A DNA stretch of 64,000 nucleotides from Pseudobutyrivibrio sp. GTDB lineage: Bacteria > Bacillota > Clostridia > Lachnospirales > Lachnospiraceae. Positions 26,392-35,469 of this stretch are shown one piece after another. A model generated the notes under the pieces. The model worked only from the letters and a program-made list of their open reading frames with translations. It was not told the DNA's origin and searched no databases. Position 1 is the first letter of the stretch. Every line of letters begins with the position of its first letter. Both the position numbers and the translations under genes were made by a program. The stretch is from NCBI RefSeq assembly GCF_015057185.1, contig NZ_SVEV01000002.1:1-64000 (forward strand). Reading direction: 5' to 3'.

Positions 26392-27411
26392 ATGGATCTT
26401 TTTTCAGTAATTTCATTACTAGGCGGGCTGGCTCTGTTTCTTTATGGCATGCGCCTCATGGGAGAAGGCTTGGAAAAATTAGCCTCTCACCGCCTTGAAA
26501 ATATATTGGCACGCCTCACTGGCAAATTGTCCCATGGAGTTTTGTTAGGTGCAGCAGTAACAGCCATAATTCAATCCTCATCAGCCACTACGGTGATGGT
26601 TGTTGGATTTGTTAATTCGGGAATTATGACACTAAAACAGGCAGTTGGTGTTATAATGGGTGCAAACATTGGTACAACAATGACTTCATGGATTTTTTCC
26701 ATGGCGGGAATCGAAAGTGACACCTTTTGGGTGAAAATGCTAAAACCAACATCATTTGCGCCAATTGTTGCCATGATTGGAATCATACTTTTCATGACCG
26801 CCAAGGATAATGCAAAGAAAATATACATAGGAAATATATGCTTGGGCTTTGGTATTCTCATGTATGGAATGGAAAATATGAGTAAATCCATGGCGCCTCT
26901 TGCAGAAAGTGAAGCTTTCGCAGGCGTATTGACAGCAGTGTCTAATCCGATTTTTGGAATAATCGTCGGCATGCTTTTTACTGCTATTATTCAGAGCTCA
27001 TCTGCTTCCGTTGGAATTTTGCAGGCACTGTGCCTTTCGGGAACTGTTAGCTTTGCATCGGTGATTCCTATTGTACTTGGACAAAATATTGGCACCTGCG
27101 CCACGGCTCTACTATCATCAGTAGGAGCCAGCAAAAATGGCAAAAGGGCATCCATGATACATTTGTATTTCAATTTAATTGGAACTGTAGTATTTGTGGG
27201 CGTTTTCTATACGGCTAATTTATTCTTCGACTTTAGGTTTTTGCACCTTGCCGCCACCCCAGTGGCAGTGGCTATAATCCACAGCATTTTCAATGTAGGC
27301 TGTACTGCAGTTCTTTATCCATTTGCAAATCAGGTGGTTAGCCTGGCAGAGAAAACTATCAGGGACGATTGTCGCAGCCCAGCAAATCTGCAGGCAGGTA
27401 TGAAGGTTTAG
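26392..27411 (+). CDS. Na/Pi cotransporter family protein
   Basis: The 339-residue protein has two inverted repeats, each with the signature QSSSA (IIQSSSATTVMVVGF near 62 and IIQSSSASVGILQAL near 201). These mark NptA-type sodium-phosphate symporters. The usual C-terminal PhoU-like region is absent, so this is a short version. The start ATG follows AAAGGAG. A PhoB-like regulator lies directly downstream, so the locus may be tied to phosphate supply. Confidence 0.9.
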   Translation: MDLFSVISLLGGLALFLYGMRLMGEGLEKLASHRLENILARLTGKLSHGVLLGAAVTAIIQSSSATTVMVVGFVNSGIMTLKQAVGVIMGANIGTTMTSWIFSMAGIESDTFWVKMLKPTSFAPIVAMIGIILFMTAKDNAKKIYIGNICLGFGILMYGMENMSKSMAPLAESEAFAGVLTAVSNPIFGIIVGMLFTAIIQSSSASVGILQALCLSGTVSFASVIPIVLGQNIGTCATALLSSVGASKNGKRASMIHLYFNLIGTVVFVGVFYTANLFFDFRFLHLAATPVAVAIIHSIFNVGCTAVLYPFANQVVSLAEKTIRDDCRSPANLQAGMKV

Positions 27412-27476
27412 ATTATTGCTGACAATTTCATTGTTTTGTCAGCATAAAGTCACAGATGATTAATAAAGGAGATTCT

Positions 27477-28145
27477 ATGGCTCTTATTTACATAGTTGAG
27501 GACGATGAAAATATCAGAGAAATAGAGGAGTTTGCTCTTAGGAATGCTGGCTTTGCAGTGGAAAGCTTTCCTAATGCTGCAGACTTTTTTTATTGCCTTG
27601 AGGAAAAACTGCCTGATCTAGTATTGCTAGACGTCATGCTACCCGACGAGAGTGGAAATGACATAGTGAAAAATCTTCGTGCCAGCGAAATCACGGCGTC
27701 TATTCCGGTGATAATGGTCACCGCCAAAACCGCTGAGCTTGATTTGGCAAAAGGACTAGAAAATGGCGCAGACGACTACATCAAAAAGCCATTTTCAATA
27801 GTGGAGCTTATATCTCGAGTTAAGGCGCTGCTGCGCCGCACCGGGGGAGATAGTCAGCAGGTGATTCGTATAGACGAATTAATTTTGGATGATAGAAAAC
27901 ATATAGTTACGGTCGATGGTGAAGCGGTGGACCTAACATTCAAGGAATATGAGCTTCTAAAATATCTATTGATGAATCGCGATATTGTTCTCGGCCGCGC
28001 CCAGATAATGGATAAAATCTGGGGTATGGATTATGAACCAGAATCCCGCACACTTGATATGCATATCAAATCACTGCGAGGAAAGCTAGGAGATTATGGC
28101 AACAGAATTATTACAGTTAGAAATGTGGGCTACAAATTTTGTTAA
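27477..28145 (+). CDS. OmpR/PhoB-family response regulator
   Basis: The 222-residue protein has a receiver domain with the acidic pair in VEDDEN, phospho-acceptor Asp52 (LLLDVMLPDE) and Lys in YIKKPFS, then a winged helix (about 128-220; LTFKEYELLKYLLMNRDIVLGR). Start ATG 27477 follows AAAGGAG. Its histidine kinase is 323 bp further on, separated by array II. Next to an Na/Pi transporter it is probably PhoB-like; this is inference. Confidence 0.92.
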   Translation: MALIYIVEDDENIREIEEFALRNAGFAVESFPNAADFFYCLEEKLPDLVLLDVMLPDESGNDIVKNLRASEITASIPVIMVTAKTAELDLAKGLENGADDYIKKPFSIVELISRVKALLRRTGGDSQQVIRIDELILDDRKHIVTVDGEAVDLTFKEYELLKYLLMNRDIVLGRAQIMDKIWGMDYEPESRTLDMHIKSLRGKLGDYGNRIITVRNVGYKFC

Positions 28146-28163
28146 CACAAGAAGTCATAGCTT

Positions 28164-28430
28164 TATCACAAGCTAACGAAAACATGCGCTCTGCCAAACA
28201 ACTTGCGATAAGAATTCTTTAAATATAGCAATTTTTTATCGCAAATAGACTCTTAAACCCGCATATTCCCGTTGAGTTGTGATAAAAACAGTACAAATTT
28301 GACGATTTTGTATCGCAAACTAACTCTCGACCCGCATATGATCGTTGGGTTGCGATAAAAACAGGACAAATTTGATAATTCTACATAACAAATATACTCT
28401 CGGCCCCAATGTTATCGTCGGGGTGAAATA
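28164..28430. repeat. Phased inverted-repeat array II (TTGCGATA / TATCGCAA)
   Basis: Motifs alternate in orientation: reverse at 28164, 28237, 28311 and a degenerate copy at 28384; forward at 28203, 28277, 28350 and a degenerate copy at 28423. Same-orientation steps are 73 or 74 bp, or 7 turns of 10.5 bp. Here the intervening sequence is also conserved between the last units, so the array looks like recent tandem duplication of a 73-74 bp unit. A small stem inside the unit changes in a compensatory way (ACCC/GGGT in one unit, CCCC/GGGG in the next). The array fills the gap between the response regulator and kinase genes. Confidence 0.85.
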
Positions 28431-28468
28431 ATTCTAATTTTTTACACACCATAAATTCAGGAGGTGTT

Positions 28469-29791
28469 ATGACAGAAAAAATATATTTCAGATTCGTATT
28501 TATGACAATTCTCGTGGCAATGTTAGTCACAACCTGCGGCGCAATTGCCTATTACACTTTATTTGAAAAGCAGGTCCACGAGGACATGCAGGTCACTGCC
28601 CAGATTTTTAAAGACACCGAATTTTTTCAAACTGCAGATATCTCTCAGCTAGAAAACAACACCAAGCTCAAGGACGAAAAGCTGAGAATCACTTTAATGG
28701 AATGGAATGGCACAGTTCTTTTCGACAACACAGTTTCTGCAAAATCTATGGAAAATCATGGTGACCGCCCAGAAATCATAGCTGCCCTTGAAAATGGCTG
28801 GGGAGAAAAAATTCGTAAATCCGATACATTAGGGCGCGTAGACTATTATTACGCCATAGTCCTAAATGATGGCCGCATCCTTCGAATCTCAAAGGAGGTG
28901 GATGGCCTGTTTATAGTAATCATGGCGGTCATGCCATATTGTGGTGCGATTATTATTATTGTTTCCATAATAGGTGCCGTGGTTGCAAAACTCCTTACCA
29001 ATCGCCTCATGACTCCAATCCTACAGGTGGCGGAGAATATTGATGGCGAAATGGACGCCCCTTACCCGGAGCTCTATCCATTCATCAGCAAAATTCGAAA
29101 GCAGCACGATCAGGTTTTAGAATCCGCCCAGCGAGTCAGAGATTTTTCTGCTAACGCCAGCCACGAGTTGAAAACTCCGCTTACCGCCATCTCTGGTTAT
29201 GCACAACTGATTCAAACCAGCGAATTGGAGCCGGACCGCCTACAACATTTTTCTCAGGAAATAGATAAAAATGCTAATCGATTATTGAAGCTAATAGACG
29301 ATATTATCGAGCTTTCAAACCTGGATGCTGGTGAGCTTGAAACTCAATTTGAAACTGTGGATCTCTATGAACTAGCAAAGGATGAATTAGAAATTCTAAA
29401 AATAAATGCTGACAACAGAAACATTTCTCTTAAATTAGAAGGAGAATCTACACGACTCCTAGGCCAGCGTGACTTATTAACCGAGCTAATCGACAATCTT
29501 GTGGAAAACTCCATCCGCTACAACAACCCTGGTGGACATGTTTCTGTGAAAATATTTGAGGCTCGTGGACGCAAGCAACTCATTGTAGAGGACGACGGCA
29601 TCGGCATCCCAAGTGAAGACTTCGACAGGATTTTCGAGCGCTTCTACCGAGTTGACAAAAGCCGCTCCAAAGCCACCGGCGGTACCGGCCTTGGACTTTC
29701 CATCGTCAAACACATTGTGGAGCTCCACGACGGAAGCATCCATTTAGAGAGCAGGCTAGGGGAAGGAACAAAGATTACTGTAATTTTTTAG
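28469..29791 (+). CDS. Sensor histidine kinase (PhoR-like)
   Basis: The 440-residue kinase has two membrane helices (about 9-30 and 148-172) around an extracytoplasmic sensor region of about 115 residues. A linker, a DHp domain with phospho-acceptor His232 (ASHELKTPLTAIS), and an ATPase domain with N, G1 (DDGIGIP) and G2 (GGTGLGLSIVKHI) boxes follow. Start ATG follows CAGGAGG. It pairs with the response regulator before array II. Signal unknown; the phosphate context is suggestive. Confidence 0.92.
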   Translation: MTEKIYFRFVFMTILVAMLVTTCGAIAYYTLFEKQVHEDMQVTAQIFKDTEFFQTADISQLENNTKLKDEKLRITLMEWNGTVLFDNTVSAKSMENHGDRPEIIAALENGWGEKIRKSDTLGRVDYYYAIVLNDGRILRISKEVDGLFIVIMAVMPYCGAIIIIVSIIGAVVAKLLTNRLMTPILQVAENIDGEMDAPYPELYPFISKIRKQHDQVLESAQRVRDFSANASHELKTPLTAISGYAQLIQTSELEPDRLQHFSQEIDKNANRLLKLIDDIIELSNLDAGELETQFETVDLYELAKDELEILKINADNRNISLKLEGESTRLLGQRDLLTELIDNLVENSIRYNNPGGHVSVKIFEARGRKQLIVEDDGIGIPSEDFDRIFERFYRVDKSRSKATGGTGLGLSIVKHIVELHDGSIHLESRLGEGTKITVIF

Positions 29792-29913
29792 ATAGAAAAA
29801 GTTATAGAAAGTTATAGAAAAAATAAAAAGTTATAGAAAGTCATAGAGGAACTTTCGGAAACGGAAAACTCGGTTTTAATCTGATTTTACGTGCCCTCGC
29901 AACCAATATAGTG

Positions 29914-29946
29914 TATAATGTTAGCTGTGGTTTTGCGACCACAGCT
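29914..29946 (+). promoter_or_regulatory. TATAAT box and 5' stem-loop of the gtr-like operon
   Basis: TATAAT (29914-29919) is followed after 3 bp by AGCTGTGG / CCACAGCT (29923-29930 and 29939-29946), a perfect 8-bp stem, then ATTTTG. The stem sequence resembles those at 11891 and 19007. Four direct copies of AAAGTTATAG-like sequence lie upstream (about 29798-29846). Confidence 0.55.
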
Positions 29947-29989
29947 ATTTTGTTGCTTATTTTTAGTAGAATCAGGAGATTATTCCATA

Positions 29990-31033
29990 ATGAAATACAA
30001 TCAAGTAATAATTATCCCAGCTTACAAACCAAAAGAGGACTTAATTGGCTTTGTACAGCAGCTTAGGGAGACATTTGAAAATATCGTAGTAGTTGATGAC
30101 GGTGGACAGGATGAGTTCAGGCACATCTTTGATCAGGTTGGAGAGCTTGGCGCCACAGTCCTAGTTCATGAGGTTAACCAGGGCAAGGGCCGCGCTTTGA
30201 AAACTGCCTTCAAGTATTGCTCAGAGCATGAGGATATCAGCAAAGCTGGTGTCATCACAGTTGACGCCGACGGCCAGCACAAAATCCCTGACATTTGCAA
30301 GGTTGCTGATGCCATGGATGCAAACCCTGAGAAAATCGTCATGGGCTGCCGCATGTTTAACACTGGCAATGTTCCAGCCCGCAGCCTTCTTGGCAATACC
30401 ATTTCTCGTTACGTATACAAATGGTTTGCAGGTATCAATGTTTCCGACACTCAGACTGGACTTCGCGGCTTGCCATACAGCTTTTTAGCCATCGCCTGCG
30501 AGACAGCCGGCGACAGATACGAGTATGAGACCAACATGCTCATCGATATCAAGCGCAATGGCTACGAGATGACAGAGGTTGGCATCCAGACCATTTACGA
30601 GAATGACAACGACTCATCTCACTTCAATCCGCTGGTGGATTCTGTGAAAATTTACGCAGTGATTTTGAAATACTCTATTTCCTCACTTGCATCGGCAGGC
30701 ATCGATTATTTGGTATTTGCCATCGGCCTTCACTTTGGCCTTAGCATTTTGATTGCTACCTATGTTGCTCGTGCAATTTCCTGCATTTTCAATTTCACCA
30801 TCAACAAAAAGGTGGTATTCAAAGGACAGGGCAACACAATTGCACAGTTCGCAAAATATATTATTTTGGTTATTATCTCTGGAACCCTTTCAGGATGGGG
30901 CGTTACACAGCTTTCTCACCTGCTACCACAGGTTTACCCTGTAATCATAAAGATTCCAGTAGAATGCATTTTATACGTATTCAATTTTATTGTTCAAAGA
31001 AAGCTTATCTTTAAAAACAAGACAAATAATTAA
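29990..31033 (+). CDS. Glycosyltransferase family 2 fused to a GtrA-like membrane domain
   Basis: The 347-residue protein begins with a dolichol-phosphate-mannose-synthase-like GT2 domain (about 1-225; VVDDGGQD, then VDADGQHK as the metal-binding motif). Four helices of the GtrA type follow (about 228-345), including the FTINKKVVFK motif. GT2 makes a polyprenyl-phosphate sugar and GtrA is thought to flip it across the membrane, so both steps sit in one protein. ATG 29990 follows CAGGAG; the longer frame is rejected because it starts inside the leader hairpin. Confidence 0.9.
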   Translation: MKYNQVIIIPAYKPKEDLIGFVQQLRETFENIVVVDDGGQDEFRHIFDQVGELGATVLVHEVNQGKGRALKTAFKYCSEHEDISKAGVITVDADGQHKIPDICKVADAMDANPEKIVMGCRMFNTGNVPARSLLGNTISRYVYKWFAGINVSDTQTGLRGLPYSFLAIACETAGDRYEYETNMLIDIKRNGYEMTEVGIQTIYENDNDSSHFNPLVDSVKIYAVILKYSISSLASAGIDYLVFAIGLHFGLSILIATYVARAISCIFNFTINKKVVFKGQGNTIAQFAKYIILVIISGTLSGWGVTQLSHLLPQVYPVIIKIPVECILYVFNFIVQRKLIFKNKTNN

Positions 31034-31051
31034 TAACGGGAGACATTTTCG

Positions 31052-32878
31052 ATGGGACAAGTCCATAGGGTTGTGGAGAATGTATATAAATACGCATTAC
31101 TTGCCGTGGCGGCGCTAGCTCTTGCCATTATCTTTTTCATGAGCTTGGTGGCCACCTGCTATATGTCCAGCGACGATTTGGAAATCACATACTTCTGCAA
31201 AGATAATCTTGTGCTTAATCTTTTTGCAATCATTATTTTTGTAGGCCTATTGTTTTTTGCCCACAGACATTCTATCGGTGACAAGCTATCTGCTAAATTA
31301 GCAGACGCCACCATTTACAAAAGAGTAAAATATATCCTTCTTGGATTAATCCTTTTACTTGGTGTCCTTTGGGTGACCATGACTCAGTTCGTTCCAGCGT
31401 CAGATCAGCTGGACGTTCTCGACAGTGCCTACAAAATCCGAATCGGCGAGACCAATATGGTTGAGCCTGGCGGATATCTTGACCGATACAGCAATCAGCT
31501 TGGCTTGGTTTACATAGAGTATTTCCTAGCAAATATCTGGGGCGATTTTAATATTATTGGCTTTCAATTATTAAACGCAGTTGGGCTTGCACTTTTTTAC
31601 AAAAAGCTTGCAGACATTATGGAAAAAATGGGCGCATCTGCCCTGGCTGTTATTTTTACCTTGGTACTTGGCATCATGTTTTTCCCGCTTATTATGTATA
31701 CCTCATTTGTGTACGGCACCATATGGTGCATGACTCTAGGCATGCTTGCTTTTTATCATGAGCTTTCATTTTTACAGGACTTCAAATTGTGGAGGATTCC
31801 ACTTTGTGGCATTTATGCAGCACTTGCTGTTCAGGTTAAAAATAATGCCCTCATATTCGTAATGGCGATAATCATCTACGGTCTTGTTTTCATCCTTAAG
31901 GATAGACAGCAGATGATAAAAATATTGGTACTGCTAATTGCAACAGGCCTTTGCCTATCAATCTTTTCAGCCATCCCTGCCCGCATCATTAAAAGCAAAA
32001 CAGGCAGCGCCCTTGATCAGGGAATCACTAGCCTCGCTTGGGTTGCCATGGGACTTCAGGAGGGTGTGAAGGCTCCTGGCTGGTGGAATGCCTACAACTA
32101 TTACACCTATGATGAAAATGGTTGCAACACTGCTGCCCAGGAGATAGTTGTCAAGGCAGAAATCGCAGAGCGCATCGCAGCCTTCAAAGCTGATAAAAAA
32201 TATGCCTTTGATTTCTTTTCTTTAAAAATTGCATCCACATGGATTGAGCCTACATTCCAGGGGGTTTGGGTCAATCAAATCAGAACCCACAGAACCGAAT
32301 TTCCAGCATGGCTTGAGTGCATGATGAGCGCCAAGGGCTATACGGTTACGGCCAAATTTTTCAGCTACTTCCAGTTGATTATTTACCTAGGTGCACTTCT
32401 TTGGTTAGCACTTTCTGATAGAGCAGGTTTTGTTACTAAATCATTTATGCTCATGGTTTTTGTTGGCGGATTTTTGTTTCACATCGTCTGGGAGACAAAG
32501 GGCCAATACTCCATCACATATTTCGTACTCCTATTTCCATATGCGGTCATGGGATACGAGGCGCTGGTTAACAAATTTGGTAGAATTCTTGAGCTGGCAA
32601 AGACACCAGCTGCCATCTTACAAAAAAAACAAAATGTTGTTGCTACCTTGATTATCGTAATTACGATAGCGGCATACTTAATTACATATATGGCTATAGC
32701 CGGTGGCTGTCTCACAGCCCACACTGATACATATGGCGTCTACGTAGACTCTTGGGAGGCTGCCGACACCAGCGAGAGCGTTCGCGATATCGAGATTATG
32801 AAGGCCACCTATCAGGGCTACAGCGATTACATTATTTATTTGGAACGTACATTACAAAATAACGGTATAGGTTACTAA
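31052..32878 (+). CDS. GT-C-like multi-spanning glycosyltransferase
   Basis: The 608-residue protein has about 12 membrane helices and a soluble C-terminal tail. An acidic motif in the first external loop (SSDDLE) is typical of GT-C enzymes that take sugar from a polyprenyl carrier. It lies between the GT2-GtrA fusion and a GtrII-like gene in one operon, so it probably adds the flipped sugar to a surface polymer. Specific family not recognised. Confidence 0.65.
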   Translation: MGQVHRVVENVYKYALLAVAALALAIIFFMSLVATCYMSSDDLEITYFCKDNLVLNLFAIIIFVGLLFFAHRHSIGDKLSAKLADATIYKRVKYILLGLILLLGVLWVTMTQFVPASDQLDVLDSAYKIRIGETNMVEPGGYLDRYSNQLGLVYIEYFLANIWGDFNIIGFQLLNAVGLALFYKKLADIMEKMGASALAVIFTLVLGIMFFPLIMYTSFVYGTIWCMTLGMLAFYHELSFLQDFKLWRIPLCGIYAALAVQVKNNALIFVMAIIIYGLVFILKDRQQMIKILVLLIATGLCLSIFSAIPARIIKSKTGSALDQGITSLAWVAMGLQEGVKAPGWWNAYNYYTYDENGCNTAAQEIVVKAEIAERIAAFKADKKYAFDFFSLKIASTWIEPTFQGVWVNQIRTHRTEFPAWLECMMSAKGYTVTAKFFSYFQLIIYLGALLWLALSDRAGFVTKSFMLMVFVGGFLFHIVWETKGQYSITYFVLLFPYAVMGYEALVNKFGRILELAKTPAAILQKKQNVVATLIIVITIAAYLITYMAIAGGCLTAHTDTYGVYVDSWEAADTSESVRDIEIMKATYQGYSDYIIYLERTLQNNGIGY

Positions 32879-32889
32879 GGATTTTTGAA

Positions 32890-34479
32890 ATGAATTTTAC
32901 AACACAGATTGAAAGTACAATTAAAAACATAAAGGAAAAGCTTACCATTCAGCAGCTCACAGCCTTCGCGGCAGTTTTGATTGCAGGGCTATGCGCTCAT
33001 GGCTACGTATTCTTTAATCGAATTTCCTACCATGACAATTCTGCTGATATTTTTGCTTTAGGCGGCACATACGAATCAGGCCGCTGGGCTCTTGGATTTA
33101 TTTATGATATCCAGATGCTCACCAGCAAGCTTTTCGCAGTACCTGTTTTCAATGGCTTACTTTCTGTGATTTTTATTGCCATTGCAGCCATGCTTGTTGT
33201 TGACATGTTCAAAATCAAAAGCAGAGTCTTCTCAGCTTACATCGGCATCATCATGGTGGTTTACCCAGTTGTTACCAGCATTTTTTCATTCATGTTTACA
33301 GCTTGGGAGTATTTCCTTGCACTTTTGCTTTCAGTAGTTGCAGCGCGCTCTCTTTACAAGGGACTCACTGTTAAAAACTTCGTGATTTCTGTAGTTGCCC
33401 TTACATTTAGCTTGGGCCTCTATCAGGCATTCATGGCATTTACCATTGCAGCCTTACTTTTCAAATTGTATTTAGATGTAGTCAATCGTCAGGTTGAGGA
33501 CGTTATTACTTATATTAAGCACGGTTTCATTTACCTTGCTGAGATTCTTCTTAGCCTTGGCCTTTGGGCTGTTATGAAAAAGCTCACTCAGGCAATCAAG
33601 GGCATCAGCGCAGTTGCTTACAAGGGAATGGACGAGGGCTATGATTTATCCCAGTTCCCTGCCAAGCTCATTGGTTCTGTAAAGGCATTTTTCGGCTTCG
33701 GTCAGGCAGGCATCAATGCAGTGCTTTACCTTAGAGCCTTCACAGCTCTCATTGTGATTATTGGAATTGTCCAGATTTTCTGGTTACTATTTACATCCCG
33801 TCAGAAAATGGGAGTAAAGCTTATTTCACTAGTTGGTTTGGCACTTCTTCCAATCGCCATGAATGTGGTTTACATTCTTTCAACTAGCTCAGATTATAAG
33901 GTTGATTCTTTGATGGTTTATGGAGATATTTTTGTTTTCATCATTCCAGCAGTTCTCATTGAAATATTTGAATTTACCCATGGTAATTCTACAGCCCTCA
34001 CTAAATGGCTTGGCGTTGCCACATGGCTTCAGCTTGCTTGCCTTTTTGTTATGTTAGTTGGCTACATTTATCTTGACAATGCTGCATACCTCAAGGGCGA
34101 AATCGCAGTTGAGCAGGCCACAGCATATTTCACAGAACTGGCTGCCAACATCAAATCTACAGAGGGCTTTAGCGATGACATGGAAATTGTCTTCGTTGGA
34201 TGCGATTATCTCGATGACGGCACCAATGCCAAAATCGATAAAATAGATCAGTTTGAAGCAATTCAGCTGGAAAAATATCCTAGATTTACAGACATCATTA
34301 CTTATGGCGGTTCAATCTATTTCATGCAGGAGCACGTTGGCTTCGGCAGCGACACATTGTCCTACGACGATGGCACATTGGCTGCAGACCCACAGGTACA
34401 GGCAATGCCTACATACCCAAATGACGGCGCAATCGCTATAATAGATGGCAAAGTAATTGTAAAACTTGGAGAAGAATAG
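32890..34479 (+). CDS. Glucosyltransferase GtrII-like membrane protein
   Basis: The 529-residue protein has about 11 helices. The first loop SYHDNSADIFALGG, then YESGRWALGF, is characteristic of the Glucos_trans_II family, which transfers glucose from a lipid carrier to O-antigen-type chains. The C-terminal ~110 residues are soluble and face outside. It follows the GT-C gene after 11 bp, and the GT2 partner follows directly. The lipid donor would come from one of the two GT2 proteins of the operon. Confidence 0.85.
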   Translation: MNFTTQIESTIKNIKEKLTIQQLTAFAAVLIAGLCAHGYVFFNRISYHDNSADIFALGGTYESGRWALGFIYDIQMLTSKLFAVPVFNGLLSVIFIAIAAMLVVDMFKIKSRVFSAYIGIIMVVYPVVTSIFSFMFTAWEYFLALLLSVVAARSLYKGLTVKNFVISVVALTFSLGLYQAFMAFTIAALLFKLYLDVVNRQVEDVITYIKHGFIYLAEILLSLGLWAVMKKLTQAIKGISAVAYKGMDEGYDLSQFPAKLIGSVKAFFGFGQAGINAVLYLRAFTALIVIIGIVQIFWLLFTSRQKMGVKLISLVGLALLPIAMNVVYILSTSSDYKVDSLMVYGDIFVFIIPAVLIEIFEFTHGNSTALTKWLGVATWLQLACLFVMLVGYIYLDNAAYLKGEIAVEQATAYFTELAANIKSTEGFSDDMEIVFVGCDYLDDGTNAKIDKIDQFEAIQLEKYPRFTDIITYGGSIYFMQEHVGFGSDTLSYDDGTLAADPQVQAMPTYPNDGAIAIIDGKVIVKLGEE

Positions 34480-34491
34480 GAGCACTTGATA

Positions 34492-35454
34492 ATGAGTAAG
34501 AAATTATCGGTAGTAGTATCCGTATACAATGAGGAGCTAGGACTTCGTCAGTTCTATCAGCACACAGCTCCAATCCTACAGGCGACCAGCAAAAATACTG
34601 GTTGGGACTACGAGTTAATTTTTGTAAACGACGGCAGCAAAGACGCTAGCCTAGACATACTTAGAGAATTCGCAACAGCAGACGAACACGTTGCAGTAAT
34701 CAATTTTGCTGCAAACCGTGGCCATGAGGCTGCCATGATTGCCGGAATCGATTATTCCACTGGTGACGGGGTAGTTTGCATGGACGCTGATTTACAGCAT
34801 CCACCAGAATCTATTCCTGGAATTATTGAGAAATTTAACGAAGGCTTTGACGTGGTTTCCATGATTAGAAATTCCCGCGCCGACGCTGGAATTTTCAAGC
34901 GAATCACATCAGCACTTTTCTACAAAGTAATGAACGCCATGTCTGGCAAGACAAAATTTGAGAATAATTCATCGGACTTTTTTGCCATCTCTAGACGTGT
35001 AGCACTTGTGCTTAAAAATGATTACCGTGAGCGCGTTCGTTTCCTTCGCGGTTATGTTCAAAGCGTAGGCTTTAAAAAGACTACACTTGAGTTTGACGCC
35101 AGTGCTAGAGTTGCAGGCGAGAGCAATTATAATCTCAAAGCACTCATTAAATTATCACTTAATGCCATCTGCAATTTCTCAGATGTGCCTTTGAAAATGG
35201 GAATCTACGCCGGTGTGTTCTCGCTTTTTGCAGCATTTGTACTTTTGATTTATTCCATCGTTCAGTACTTCCTTGGTACTGCACCTAATGGATATTCCAC
35301 AATCATTGTTGTGCTCTGCGTTATGTTTGGCGTTTTGTTCATCATCCTGGGATTCATCTCAGAGTATTTGGCCATCATTTTCGCCGAGGTCAAGAACCGT
35401 CCGATTTACATAGTGGATAGCATCATCACAAAAGACGGCGAAGAGTTAAAATAA
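34492..35454 (+). CDS. GtrB-like bactoprenol glycosyltransferase (GT2)
   Basis: The 320-residue protein has a GT2 domain (about 1-225) with FVNDGSKD and the catalytic DADLQHPPE, then two C-terminal helices (about 232-255 and 265-290). This is the GtrB/YkoT layout of membrane-bound enzymes that load a sugar onto undecaprenyl phosphate. The ATG at 34492 follows AGGAG; the frame's TTG at 34486 is less likely. It probably supplies the neighbouring GtrII-like transferase. Confidence 0.9.
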   Translation: MSKKLSVVVSVYNEELGLRQFYQHTAPILQATSKNTGWDYELIFVNDGSKDASLDILREFATADEHVAVINFAANRGHEAAMIAGIDYSTGDGVVCMDADLQHPPESIPGIIEKFNEGFDVVSMIRNSRADAGIFKRITSALFYKVMNAMSGKTKFENNSSDFFAISRRVALVLKNDYRERVRFLRGYVQSVGFKKTTLEFDASARVAGESNYNLKALIKLSLNAICNFSDVPLKMGIYAGVFSLFAAFVLLIYSIVQYFLGTAPNGYSTIIVVLCVMFGVLFIILGFISEYLAIIFAEVKNRPIYIVDSIITKDGEELK

Positions 35455-35469
35455 GATAGAGTTAATAAA

